From an uncultured Sulfurovum sp. (GTDB taxonomy: Bacteria; Campylobacterota; Campylobacteria; Campylobacterales; Sulfurovaceae): 64,000 bases of DNA. The notes below the pieces were generated by a model, which saw nothing but the letters and a program-made list of their open reading frames with translations, searched no databases and was not told the DNA's origin. Position numbers and translations under genes: made by a program. Location of the stretch: the NCBI GenBank assembly GCA_902727855.1, contig CACVAS010000036.1, forward strand, positions 1 through 64,000, read 5' to 3'. Of the stretch, positions 45,035 to 53,737 are shown piece by piece; within the stretch, counting starts at the first letter, position 1; each line of letters opens with the position of its first letter.

Positions 45035-46504
45035 ATGCATTTAACAAAAATTATCTTGTTTTTTTCACTCCTTTTCCATTTTAGCTATGGCTGTGCCACC
45101 TGTGTATTCATGGTACCCTCTGTAGAAGTTGATGCAAAGTTACATGTCAAAGAGAAAGAACTCCATCAAATTGATTTTACATGGAAATTTTCAGAGACAT
45201 TTACCAAAGAGTTAATACCTATGTATGATACCAATGACAATCAAGTGCTTGATAAAGAAGAACTCACTAACATACTTCTTGCCAAGCTTGACTACCTTGA
45301 GCCAAAGTATATGTTAACCACCATACAATACGCTGATGATAATGCCACAGAAGCGCTAGTCCTTCATCCAAGTTTTAAACATTTCACTATAGAAGTTGTA
45401 GACAATTCTTTGGTCTTCACTTACCAAGCTAAACTCCAAAAAACGCTGTTTGATAATGCCAGTCTATCTATCGCACTTGCAGACGATGAAGGATATTTCA
45501 CCTTTAGAATAAAACAACTTAGTATGAGTAAAGGTGATTTTGCCTATTCCAAAAACCTTTATTTGTCTACGGTTTCCGTACTCTTTAAAGACAAATCTCT
45601 TCTGCATGAAATAACAGAACCAAACACAGTACAAAGCACAACCAAAAAACCTAGTGTTGAACAAAATCCAAAAGAGAATATAGCTCCTATAAAAGAAGAA
45701 AAAGAAGAGCCTTTGGAAGAACCTTTTCAGAAGAGTCTTTTAAAATCAAGTATGGAAAAAATAAAATCTCTTTTCGAGTCCATTAAAGATGAAAAAAACC
45801 CAATGACCTATCTTTTCTTGCTCTTTTTTGCCTTTGCTTATGGTGTCATACATGCCTTAGGCCCAGGACATGGAAAAACGCTTGTGGCAAGCTACTTTCT
45901 ATCCAACGACAGGTCATACTCAAAGGCTTTTTTTATCTCACTTGCTATTGGGGTGGTACATACCTTCTCTGCTTTCGTATTGACCCTTGTTATCTACTTT
46001 CTTGTCAATACTCTCTTAGCACAGTTTTTAGATGATACGGTCTACTATACAACCAAGATTTCTGCGCTTATTATCATTGCCATAGCACTCTACTTGATAT
46101 ACAAAAAGTATCTGCTCTATAAAAAAATTGAAGCCGATAAAAAGGCCACACAGTTACAAAAGTTTAGCACCTCTTCTATCCACCTCTCCACATGTGGCTG
46201 TCATTCATGTAAAGTAGATAAAGACTCTACAGATATTGCACTCATTATCTCAGCAGGTATCATACCATGCCCGGGAACTACTACACTCTTTATTTTTGCT
46301 ATTTCTACAGGTCTTTACTATGCTGGGTTTATCTCTGCATTGGTCATGAGTCTTGGTATGAGTAGTGTTATCTTTATTTCAGCACTTTTAAGTACTATAG
46401 TACGTCAAAAGACGCTACATTCACATGAAAAATTGAAAAAATATTTGGAGTTTGTAAGTTTACTGCTTATTCTCATTTTAGGAAGCGTTTTACTCTTTTT
46501 CTAA
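45035..46504 (+). CDS. DUF1007 + NicO/RcnA-type metal transporter
   Basis: 489 aa. Signal peptide, then a periplasmic DUF1007-like domain with an EF-hand-like DTNDNQVLDKEE (about 66-77), a charged linker (190-240), and a six-helix NicO/RcnA domain: HALGPGHGKTLVASYFLSND, GVVHTFSAF, and GIIPCPGTTTL. A Cys-rich cytosolic loop CGCHSCK and HS sites may bind metal. Such proteins export Ni/Co or related metals; location next to znuACB suggests a link with zinc homeostasis. Direction of transport is not proved. Confidence 0.8.
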   Translation: MHLTKIILFFSLLFHFSYGCATCVFMVPSVEVDAKLHVKEKELHQIDFTWKFSETFTKELIPMYDTNDNQVLDKEELTNILLAKLDYLEPKYMLTTIQYADDNATEALVLHPSFKHFTIEVVDNSLVFTYQAKLQKTLFDNASLSIALADDEGYFTFRIKQLSMSKGDFAYSKNLYLSTVSVLFKDKSLLHEITEPNTVQSTTKKPSVEQNPKENIAPIKEEKEEPLEEPFQKSLLKSSMEKIKSLFESIKDEKNPMTYLFLLFFAFAYGVIHALGPGHGKTLVASYFLSNDRSYSKAFFISLAIGVVHTFSAFVLTLVIYFLVNTLLAQFLDDTVYYTTKISALIIIAIALYLIYKKYLLYKKIEADKKATQLQKFSTSSIHLSTCGCHSCKVDKDSTDIALIISAGIIPCPGTTTLFIFAISTGLYYAGFISALVMSLGMSSVIFISALLSTIVRQKTLHSHEKLKKYLEFVSLLLILILGSVLLFF

Positions 46505-46546
46505 TACCTATATTTCATGTGCAAAGCTACAAAAATCATAGGGACT

Positions 46547-47746
46547 CTAAAAATCAATTGAGAAAAGGTTCACTCCCAATTGATGCTTATAGCTCAAGAT
46601 GTACCCATGTTTAGAGATGATATTGTGCGTGATGTATAGTCCAAGCCCTAATCCCCTTCCCGTACTTTCAAATTGACGGTTAAAGAGCTTCTCAAATGAG
46701 ATGTTCTGTAGTGCTTCTCCCGTAGATGCAATAGTAATTTTATTATTTTCAATAATCACCTTAGGTTGTCCTTCACCATACTTAATGGCATTATCCAACA
46801 GGTTTTTCATCGCGATAGAAAGATATTCATAATCTGCTATGATTTCAAGGTTCTCATATGATTGTATATCTATAAGTTCACTGGCATTTTCTAAAAGTAA
46901 GAGTTCTATGGCATTATTTAAAATATCTATGGCTCGGTAGTGTTTCAGGTCAAGCTCTATAGCATTTGACGTAATGCGCTCAATTTTTGAAAACTCACTT
47001 AAAAGATACTCAAATCTTGAAAATACACGTTTTAGTCTACTTTTTTGTTTTGTCTCTTGCATTAAATCTGTAATGAGCATACCCTTGGTGATAGGTGTGT
47101 TTAACTCATGCATGATATTACGTAAAAAGAGATTACGTGAATCTTGTAAGGTTTTTATTTTGCCTATTGCATTATTAAATTCATTTGAAACCTCTGAAAT
47201 TTCATCTTTTTCGTTTTTGGGTTCAGTCATTTCTAATTTTCCATTAGAAAAGTCTACAATTTTCGCTTTCAATGCCTGTAGAGGCCTTAGTTTTTTTAGA
47301 ATATAAAAATAAAATAAAAAAAGTAATACATTGATAATAAGCGCAAATACCCATGAATTGACTTGTTCTGATGCTTCCTTCTTGTAACGAAATGCCATTG
47401 TATGGTCTCTTCTTTTATCATGGTGCAAGTAGTAAATATAGCTCTTGTCTTGGTAGACGCTCAAGCCTCGGTTTTGAAGAATTAACTTTGATGCATGAAC
47501 TTTTTCTATATCTTCTTCAAATTCCATCTTGGTCAGTGCTTTGAGCCGCTCTTCTCTTTTGTGAGGAGGAGGCATACCCCTACCACGCTCACGTAATATA
47601 CGTTCAGCTTCATGAAAACGTTTTAATAAAATTTCTTTTTCATGATTGTTTTCTAATTGTTTTTGATAATAAAAAAGACCATTAATCACAAGAAGAAGCA
47701 CACTAAAAAAGAGTGAAATATGGAAAATAAGTGAGTGTCTATTCAT
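46547..47746 (-). CDS. arsS: Sensor histidine kinase, ArsS-like
   Basis: 399 aa from ATG 47746 (within the response regulator's last codons; a TTG two codons earlier is possible). One N-terminal helix, a ~110-residue periplasmic sensor rich in Arg/His (ERGRGMPPPHKREER, HHDKRRDH), a second helix near 140, HAMP-like linker, H-box FLRNIMHELNTPITKG, N-box MKNLLDNAIKYG, and G-box GRGLGLGLYITHNI. Resembles the acid-sensing ArsS of Helicobacter; the real signal here is unknown. Confidence 0.82.
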   Translation of the reverse strand: MNRHSLIFHISLFFSVLLLVINGLFYYQKQLENNHEKEILLKRFHEAERILRERGRGMPPPHKREERLKALTKMEFEEDIEKVHASKLILQNRGLSVYQDKSYIYYLHHDKRRDHTMAFRYKKEASEQVNSWVFALIINVLLFLFYFYILKKLRPLQALKAKIVDFSNGKLEMTEPKNEKDEISEVSNEFNNAIGKIKTLQDSRNLFLRNIMHELNTPITKGMLITDLMQETKQKSRLKRVFSRFEYLLSEFSKIERITSNAIELDLKHYRAIDILNNAIELLLLENASELIDIQSYENLEIIADYEYLSIAMKNLLDNAIKYGEGQPKVIIENNKITIASTGEALQNISFEKLFNRQFESTGRGLGLGLYITHNIISKHGYILSYKHQLGVNLFSIDF

Positions 47747-48413
47747 TAACAAGTTTATATCCTAGCCCTCTTACTGAGATGATATGGCGGGGTTGTTTTG
47801 GGTTTGTTTCTATCTTCGTACGAAGTCTGCCTATCATCACATCTATACTTTTTAGCGTACTGTCAAAGTTGATAGCATCTACATTGCTTAACAGTTCTTC
47901 TCTACTGACAACAAAGCCATCTTTTTTGATGAAATAAGCCATGATTTCAAATTCTGCATTTGTAAAATAGATCATTTCATTATTTTTTTTGATTTCATGA
48001 CGGTCCTCATCTAGTTTGAAAGCCTTTTTTTTCTCTTCCTCTATTGGCTTGTTGTTCACTCTTCTTAAAATGGAGTGTATACGCAGTAATAACTCCTGCG
48101 ATTCATAGGGTTTAGGCAAATAGTCATCTGCACCCATGTAAAAACAAGCAGACTTGTCTGACATATCAGAACGTGCAGAAGAGATAATGATGGGGATATC
48201 AGACTTCTCACGTACAAGTCTACAAACTTCTAGTCCATCCATATCGGGTAAAGAAAGATCAAGTATCAGTAAGTCAAACTTTTTTATGTTGAGTGCTGAA
48301 AGACCAATATCTGGTGTATCATAATTGGTCACTTTTATGTTATGAAGTAACAGATATTCAGTAATTAGTTCAGCAATTTCAATATCATCTTCTATCATGA
48401 TAATATTAATCAT
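47739..48413 (-). CDS. arsR: OmpR-type response regulator, ArsR-like (two-component)
   Basis: 224 aa from ATG 48413 (MINIIMIEDD); an ATG four codons up is an alternative. Receiver with acidic pair at 8-10, phospho-acceptor D52 (LLILDLSLPD) and KP switch; C-terminal winged helix with RGLGYKL. Overlaps the kinase gene by 8 bp. Not the arsenic-type ArsR. Confidence 0.88.
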   Translation of the reverse strand: MINIIMIEDDIEIAELITEYLLLHNIKVTNYDTPDIGLSALNIKKFDLLILDLSLPDMDGLEVCRLVREKSDIPIIISSARSDMSDKSACFYMGADDYLPKPYESQELLLRIHSILRRVNNKPIEEEKKKAFKLDEDRHEIKKNNEMIYFTNAEFEIMAYFIKKDGFVVSREELLSNVDAINFDSTLKSIDVMIGRLRTKIETNPKQPRHIISVRGLGYKLVNE

Positions 48414-48478
48414 TTCAAGCTCCAATGTTTATATATTGATAGTATAACATGAACCTATCACTATATGTATTTAGAAAA

Positions 48479-48496
48479 GTAAAGGGGTTACTTTAC
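48479..48496 (-). terminator. Terminator after the CotH-like gene
   Basis: Minus strand: GTAAAG-TAACCC-CTTTAC followed by TTTTC, five bases past the stop; longer flanking AAAGTAAAAG/CTTTTACTTT can extend the pairing. Confidence 0.65.
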
Positions 48497-48500
48497 ACTT

Positions 48501-49952
48501 TTACTTTAAATAGTTCTCAACAGCTGTTGCACGCTCACTTGCATGTGCTTTTAGTTCTGATACAGCGTCTAAAAAGTCACGGCTACTGCTTAAGAATGAA
48601 TACCCAGATCTTTCAGATGTTGCGTAAGGCTCTATCAAGTCTGCATAGGTGTCATATTTGTCTTGCATAGTGCTTGTCTCAAAAGCCCCATCGATTACCT
48701 CTTGCACATACGCATCATACTGTGCTTTGTATGTATCATCTGCATAGAGTTTAGCAATGAGTGGCCAGTCTGCATCATTGAGGTTTGAAAAGTCTAGATT
48801 GAGTGCACCACCTAACTTTCCATCTTGTAATGCTTCATTGTTATCCCAAGGAACCCATGTCAATAGACCATTATCAGGATTATTATAGAGATAATAGTTA
48901 TGTGCCATCCTCCCGTAAGTATCCCAGTTTTGGATAATACCATTTACCGCAAGATATTTTAAATACTGATCAACATTAAACACTGACTCAATATCTATTC
49001 TCCAAGAAGCAGCATCACTCACACGGCTGTCATCATGTAATGCCGCAAATAATGATTCTATATCAGACCAGTCTTCTTCATCTTCGTTGGTTTTTTTTGT
49101 AAAATCTTCTGTATTGAATGTACCCTCTACAAAGTTTGCACTGCCATCTTCAGGCTTATAAAGATTCCCCTCATCACTTGAGAATTGAGTATCCAATACT
49201 TCACCATCAACTTCTTCTACTAGCGTGTAGAGTCCAAAGTATTCCGGCCCTTCACCATAGTCAACATACAGTGTGTAAAATGCCGTATGTGATACCGCAA
49301 GACCAGCATCTTTAAATACATCAGCAGCAACTTTTTCTCGTAAAAATGATTGGTCATCATAATTGTTTTTGAGAGAAAATTTCTTAAATCCATAAAATCT
49401 TTGGTTGTCAATTTGTGGATAATCATCTTCATATTCATCAAAGTCTAGCTTAAAAGAGAGTTTTAAAATGCCATTTTTCCATGCAGACTGTAAAGAGGAG
49501 TTTCCTTTAAATCGTATACCTACACGATACCACTGCGTTCCCTCATAATAAACATCGGCCGGTACAAAAATAGGATCTTCATCCGTATCTATCAATCCAG
49601 TATTACCTTGTGAACCTTGCCCTAATGTACCATAGGTATTTGTCATATCATCAAGCATGCTTTGCCAACGCTCTTTCGTCACGACAAAGTCTAAACGTTT
49701 GACTTGGGCATCATCAAATACTTCATCATAGTTGGGGTCTACATTTTTACTATGTGTCTCTTCAGTCCAGTCTGTAGCTGCGAAGTCTGCATCACTTTGT
49801 GTTGTAGTACTTGCACTCGTTGTATTTGTTTCTATGGTTGTACTACTTGTAGAATCTGTAGTAGAAGTATCACTAGAGCTTCCACATCCACTCAATGTAA
49901 ATATGGTTGCTATAATCGTTGTAAATAGTGCTATTTTTGTCACTCTTGTCAT
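48501..49952 (-). CDS. CotH-family lipoprotein (secreted kinase-like)
   Basis: 483 aa. Lipobox LSGC then a Ser/Thr linker. CotH fold marks: VGIRFKGNSSL, KKFSLKNNYDDQSFLREKV, FGLYTLVEEVDGEVL, GNLYKPEDG, then YYLYNNPDNG and VPWDNNEAL, where D370-region is the metal-binding Asp. CotH proteins are atypical protein kinases of spore coats, also found in Gram-negatives as lipoproteins or cellulosome parts. No target is evident. AGGAG before ATG; monocistronic. Confidence 0.82.
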   Translation of the reverse strand: MTRVTKIALFTTIIATIFTLSGCGSSSDTSTTDSTSSTTIETNTTSASTTTQSDADFAATDWTEETHSKNVDPNYDEVFDDAQVKRLDFVVTKERWQSMLDDMTNTYGTLGQGSQGNTGLIDTDEDPIFVPADVYYEGTQWYRVGIRFKGNSSLQSAWKNGILKLSFKLDFDEYEDDYPQIDNQRFYGFKKFSLKNNYDDQSFLREKVAADVFKDAGLAVSHTAFYTLYVDYGEGPEYFGLYTLVEEVDGEVLDTQFSSDEGNLYKPEDGSANFVEGTFNTEDFTKKTNEDEEDWSDIESLFAALHDDSRVSDAASWRIDIESVFNVDQYLKYLAVNGIIQNWDTYGRMAHNYYLYNNPDNGLLTWVPWDNNEALQDGKLGGALNLDFSNLNDADWPLIAKLYADDTYKAQYDAYVQEVIDGAFETSTMQDKYDTYADLIEPYATSERSGYSFLSSSRDFLDAVSELKAHASERATAVENYLK

Positions 49953-50033
49953 CTCATCTCCTAAAATATATTGATACTAAAAGTTTAGTAAGATAACAAC
50001 AATAACAAGTAAGCAAAAGTAAATGGAGAGTAA

Positions 50034-50059
50034 CACACTGACACGAGAGTATCAGTGTG
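50034..50059. terminator. Hairpin with T run at the end of the small Cys protein
   Basis: CACACTGA (50034-50041) / TCAGTGTG (50052-50059). Five T follow on the plus strand and AAAAAG precedes it on the minus strand, so it may end leftward transcripts weakly and rightward ones strongly. Confidence 0.6.
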
Positions 50060-50071
50060 CTTTTTAATTTA

Positions 50072-50323
50072 TTAAGAACGTTCTTTCTTGTGGTGTTTAG
50101 GTTTACATGCAAAGTATAGTCCATCTGGAGTATTTTTACATGTACCTTCTACAGTGTCTCCTCGTGGAGTCTCCATAGTACAACTTGATCCTTCATCCTG
50201 ACCTTCACAGATTTCAATTGCTGCTGGTGGCGGTGTACGTTTCCCACCCTTTGACTCTTGCACCTCTTGAGCAAAACCTACAGATAAGGCTAATATTGTG
50301 AATGTTGTAATGATTTTTTTCAT
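50072..50323 (-). CDS. Small periplasmic four-Cys protein
   Basis: 83 aa. Signal peptide ending GFAQE; mature part about 64 residues with four Cys (39, 48, 62, 73) in EICEGQDEGSSCTMETPRG and EGTCKNTP..YFACKP, enough for two disulfides, and a basic His/Lys tail. Similar orphan proteins occur in other proteobacteria, function unknown. Ribosome-binding site AAGGAA. Confidence 0.65.
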   Translation of the reverse strand: MKKIITTFTILALSVGFAQEVQESKGGKRTPPPAAIEICEGQDEGSSCTMETPRGDTVEGTCKNTPDGLYFACKPKHHKKERS

Positions 50324-50665
50324 TTGTGTTCCTTTTTTAATTGGTGTATCTCATTATATGTATCTTGAGTATCAGTTAGGTATCAAAAAGTAAACTGTTT
50401 GTAACAATTAGCATATAAAATGCTACGTTTGACTTTAGATTTCATGTAAGATAATCTATTCCAAGACTTCATTAATTTTTTCAATTTAATATGTCTATAT
50501 TTGTAACAGATGATTTAAATAAGATAAATTTTATCCTATTCAAGTCATCTTGTTTCTGGAAATAGGTTACTATCCAAATATACATTGAAACTAAGGAGTA
50601 ATAATGTCTATATTATCAAAAAGTATTAGATTAGACAGAGAAATATCTCACAGGAAGGATACCTC
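50324..50665. other. Leader region of sbtAB with palindromes
   Basis: No full-size gene. It holds TAGCAT-N5-ATGCTA (50409-50425), a TTGACT...GATAAT promoter candidate with a short 15-bp spacer (about 50430-50456), and a long imperfect hairpin around 50506-50552 (AGATGA ... TCATCT outside, ATAAGATAAA / TTTTATCCTAT inside). These could be an operator and a leader structure controlling bicarbonate uptake. Confidence 0.4.
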
Positions 50666-50675
50666 ATGGGAATAG
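50604..50675 (+). CDS. 23-aa leader peptide coupled to sbtA
   Basis: ATG with AAGGAG eight bases before; codes MSILSKSIRLDREISHRKD and four more residues, and stops 10 bp inside sbtA (start ATG at 50666). The stronger ribosome-binding site sits before this mini-gene, so its translation probably feeds or gates that of sbtA. No attenuator-type codon run seen. Confidence 0.45.
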   Translation: MSILSKSIRLDREISHRKDTSWE

Positions 50676-51652
50676 ATAGTCTACTCATACCAGCAGTAAT
50701 GTTTTTTGGGCTAGGTGTCCTAGCTAAGCTTATAAATTCAGATCTTAAGTTTCCTGAAGGCATGAGTAAAGGAATAGGTGTTTACCTTTTAATGGCCATC
50801 GGATTAAAAGGTGGTATTGCATTAAGTAAAGCAGATTTCGGATTGGCGGTTGAGTCTATTATTTGGGCAACGATATTAGGTTTCTTATTACCAATTATCG
50901 GTTATGCTCTCTTACGTTTTAGAAATAAGATCAATGAGTTTGACGCTGCAGCTATAGCTGCACACTACGGTTCAGTAAGTGCTGCAACATTCCTAACAGC
51001 AGTAGCATTTTTAGAGGTGTCTGGAGTTTCGTATGAAAGTTATCCTATTGTCATGATGGTTATTATGGAATCACCTGCAATTATTGTGGGACTCATGATG
51101 GCAGCTTTTGTCAGAAAAAGAATGGCTGCACAGAAAGGTACAGCTGAAGTAAAAACTGAATGGGGTCCATTGTTACATGAGGCATTCACAAATGGAAGTG
51201 TGGTCGTATTACTCGGTGCACTATTCATAGGTGCCACAGCATCACCAGAGTCTCTTGCGAAAGTTACACCGTTTACGCAAGACATCTTTATGGGTGTTTT
51301 ATGTCTCTTCTTACTTGATATGGGTATTGAAGCTGCCAAAAAAGCAGATACACTAAAGAAAGCGGGTGTTATACTTGTCTCATTTGGTATGATTATGCCG
51401 CTTATTGGTGGAACATTGGGTATTATTATCGGTGGATCTATCCTCGAGTTTTCTGTAGGTGGGACTTTTTTATTGGCTATTTTATCTGCCAGTGCTTCTT
51501 ATATTGCTGTACCTCCCGCTATGCGTTATGGAGTACCCGAAGCAAATCCATCTTACTACTTAACATTGTCTTTAGGGGTTACTTTCCCTTTCAATGTTGT
51601 GGTGGGAATCCCACTCTTCTACCAAATGACACTTTGGTATATAGGGTCTTAA
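50666..51652 (+). CDS. sbtA: SbtA-type sodium/bicarbonate symporter
   Basis: 328 aa, about ten membrane helices in two inverted halves with an internal charged linker (RKRMAAQKGTAEVKTEW). GIGVYLLMAIGLKGG and AAHYGSVSAATF followed by ASYIAVPPAMRYGVPEANPS are the SbtA (DUF897) signatures. Imports HCO3- with Na+, feeding CO2 fixation. AAGGA is six bases upstream. Followed by an SbtB-like gene 33 bp on. Confidence 0.88.
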   Translation: MGIDSLLIPAVMFFGLGVLAKLINSDLKFPEGMSKGIGVYLLMAIGLKGGIALSKADFGLAVESIIWATILGFLLPIIGYALLRFRNKINEFDAAAIAAHYGSVSAATFLTAVAFLEVSGVSYESYPIVMMVIMESPAIIVGLMMAAFVRKRMAAQKGTAEVKTEWGPLLHEAFTNGSVVVLLGALFIGATASPESLAKVTPFTQDIFMGVLCLFLLDMGIEAAKKADTLKKAGVILVSFGMIMPLIGGTLGIIIGGSILEFSVGGTFLLAILSASASYIAVPPAMRYGVPEANPSYYLTLSLGVTFPFNVVVGIPLFYQMTLWYIGS

Positions 51653-51685
51653 AGCATAACATATAAAAGAAAAAAGGAGTTAAGT

Positions 51686-52030
51686 ATGTCAACAGAGATG
51701 TATTCAGGAAAATCAGTGCAAATCATTGTCAACAGTACGTTTGAAAATAAATTAGTTAGGATCCTTAAAAATATTGGGGTTACAGGATATACGCAGCTAA
51801 ATGCTCGAGGAGATGGTGACTCAGGTGTCCAAGATGGACACTCTGATGGTGAGTCCAATGTCATGTTTGTAGTGTTAGTATCGAATGAACTAGCCGAAAC
51901 TTTAATAAAAAATTTAAATACCTACAGAGAAATGGGACATCATATATTTGTCTATACACATGATGCACAGATATTAAATTCTGAAAAGTGCGATGATTCT
52001 GAACTCAAGTGTCCAGGATGGACTTTTTAA
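51686..52030 (+). CDS. sbtB: SbtB-like PII-family regulator
   Basis: 114 aa with the PII beta-alpha-beta pattern (VQIIVNSTFENKLVRILKN, GVTGYTQLNARGDG with a short T-loop, VMFVVLVSNELAETLI). The tail holds two Cys (EKCDDSELKCPGW), comparable to the redox-sensitive R-loop of cyanobacterial SbtB (CGPxGC) but with six residues between. Expected to bind adenine nucleotides and gate SbtA. Own AAGGAG site. Confidence 0.78.
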   Translation: MSTEMYSGKSVQIIVNSTFENKLVRILKNIGVTGYTQLNARGDGDSGVQDGHSDGESNVMFVVLVSNELAETLIKNLNTYREMGHHIFVYTHDAQILNSEKCDDSELKCPGWTF

Positions 52031-52258
52031 TAGTCTTTTCAAGGAAGATTAAAAAGTATTTCTTACTTTTTTTTCACTTGATAACTAAAATTTTTTATAC
52101 TATTTTTAGTCATTATAAATAATCAAAGACTACTGCAAAACTCATTAATCGTAGTTTTTTATCTAGTGCTTTAGCATTCTATCCATCTTTTTTCATTAAC
52201 TCTAAAATTATTGTTACATGCTAGAATATATTTAGACTTCACTCAAAAGGAAAAATAG

Positions 52259-53575
52259 ATGATGCAGCAGCCCCCTTTACGATGGATATGGGAGCATAAA
52301 AAGTATGGAACCTTCCCTTATAATATGGATGAGCTTGTTACCATACTCAATGATATTCATGTCATGAAAAGAATGTTAGACAATATTCTTTCTATTTATG
52401 CAGAAAATGTTGTTGACGAAGTACAGATAGAAAATGTCACGGAAGAGATCTACGATAATTCCCGCATTGAGGGAGAACATCTGGAAAGGGAGTCTATTAG
52501 AAACTCCATGGCAAAAGCAATCAACAAGAACTATGCACAGTCACACGGTATCTCTACCAAGCATACCGACGCACTGGTAGATCTTCTTATGGAGAGCAGA
52601 GAGAACAACAAACCTATTACGTTAAGTAGACTGCACAATTGGCACAGGGGTGTATTTATCCATACTAGAACGAACTACAAGCGTAGTCAAGAAGATAAGA
52701 TCATCTTCGGTCGATTCAGAGACAAAGAGGTACGAGTCATAGAAGAACTATTCGGACGAGGAGGTCATCGGACTCGTTATCTTGCCCCACCACCTGAGAC
52801 TCTTGAGGAGGATGTAAAACGCTTCCTTCATTACTGCAACTATACACAGGAAGATCCTTACATTAAAGCCGCTATCGCGCATTTATGGTTTGTCTCTATC
52901 CACCCTTATGATGATGGTAATGGGAGGATATCCAGAGCTGTTTCTGATCATATTCTCGCCCATGAGACCAAAGAACAGTACAAAACCTATTCTATCTCTT
53001 CGGGAATCTATATGAAGCATGCGGATTACTACGGTATCCTCTCTGAAACGACCGACCTCTACAGAAACCGTCACTTTGACTTCACGCCATGGATTAAGTG
53101 GCATCTACAGATTACCTTTGCCGCTATAAAAAAGTCCCTCAAGGAGAGTACCTTTATTATAGAAAGAGGACAATTCTGGGAGAAGCATCAGGTTTTCAAT
53201 CTCAACGACAGAGAATCAAAGACCATCAATACAATGTTCGATGCGCTCTCCAAAGGAAAAATTGAAAGCTTCAGTACCAAAGAGTATATGCTAGAACACG
53301 GTGTGTCAAGAAGTACCACCAGGCGTGACATCAATGCACTTGTCGACGCTAACATGCTTGCAAAGGTAGAGTGTGAATCAGAACGCTACCCTAGATACAT
53401 CTTAAAAACAGACGAGACAAGTGATCTTGAGATGCTAAGCCTTACAAAAGCGAAAGGGGTTAAGAGGGAAACCAACTGCCTTATCTCTGAGACTAGAAAT
53501 ACAAACCCCTCTAGCCCTTCACCTCATGAAGAGAATACACCGTATACCCACGAGAGCAAACCCTCTCAGAGATAA
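52259..53575 (+). CDS. Fic-family (AMPylator) protein with winged-helix tail
   Basis: 438 aa. N-terminal DUF4172-like region; inhibitory-helix segment NSRIEGEHL (67-75) typical of class II Fic; catalytic loop HPYDDGNGRISR near 220; flap region upstream. C-terminal winged helix (EYMLEHGVSRSTTRRDINAL) and a Ser/Pro-rich end. Transfers AMP to target proteins, held off by its own glutamate; target unknown. GC content and codon use look closer to other bacteria than to neighbours, suggesting transfer. Confidence 0.85.
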   Translation: MMQQPPLRWIWEHKKYGTFPYNMDELVTILNDIHVMKRMLDNILSIYAENVVDEVQIENVTEEIYDNSRIEGEHLERESIRNSMAKAINKNYAQSHGISTKHTDALVDLLMESRENNKPITLSRLHNWHRGVFIHTRTNYKRSQEDKIIFGRFRDKEVRVIEELFGRGGHRTRYLAPPPETLEEDVKRFLHYCNYTQEDPYIKAAIAHLWFVSIHPYDDGNGRISRAVSDHILAHETKEQYKTYSISSGIYMKHADYYGILSETTDLYRNRHFDFTPWIKWHLQITFAAIKKSLKESTFIIERGQFWEKHQVFNLNDRESKTINTMFDALSKGKIESFSTKEYMLEHGVSRSTTRRDINALVDANMLAKVECESERYPRYILKTDETSDLEMLSLTKAKGVKRETNCLISETRNTNPSSPSPHEENTPYTHESKPSQR

Positions 53576-53663
53576 GATGTTTTTCTCAGTTGCTCCGTAT
53601 ATGAGCTATGTTTACATTTTCGTTAGTATACTATTGATTGGAAATATGAGATCAAGTAGAAGA

Positions 53664-53737
53664 ACCTGCAAAGTAGCAGGTAACGAATGAAATGCCAATC
53701 TTCAAGACGAAGATGGCATCAAACCTAAGGAAGGTTT
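53664..53737. terminator. Three stacked hairpins between convergent fic and mrp
   Basis: ACCTGC/GCAGGT (53664-53681), a strong ATGCC-ATCTTC stem (53692-53703 with 53709-53719, one bulge), and AAACCT/AGGTTT (53721-53737, overlapping the mrp stop). Likely a bidirectional termination zone; only short T stretches follow. Confidence 0.6.

Noticed and set aside
47739-48413. Arsenic-responsive ArsR repressor
   Set aside because: The protein is an OmpR-type response regulator paired with a histidine kinase; the shared name is a coincidence.
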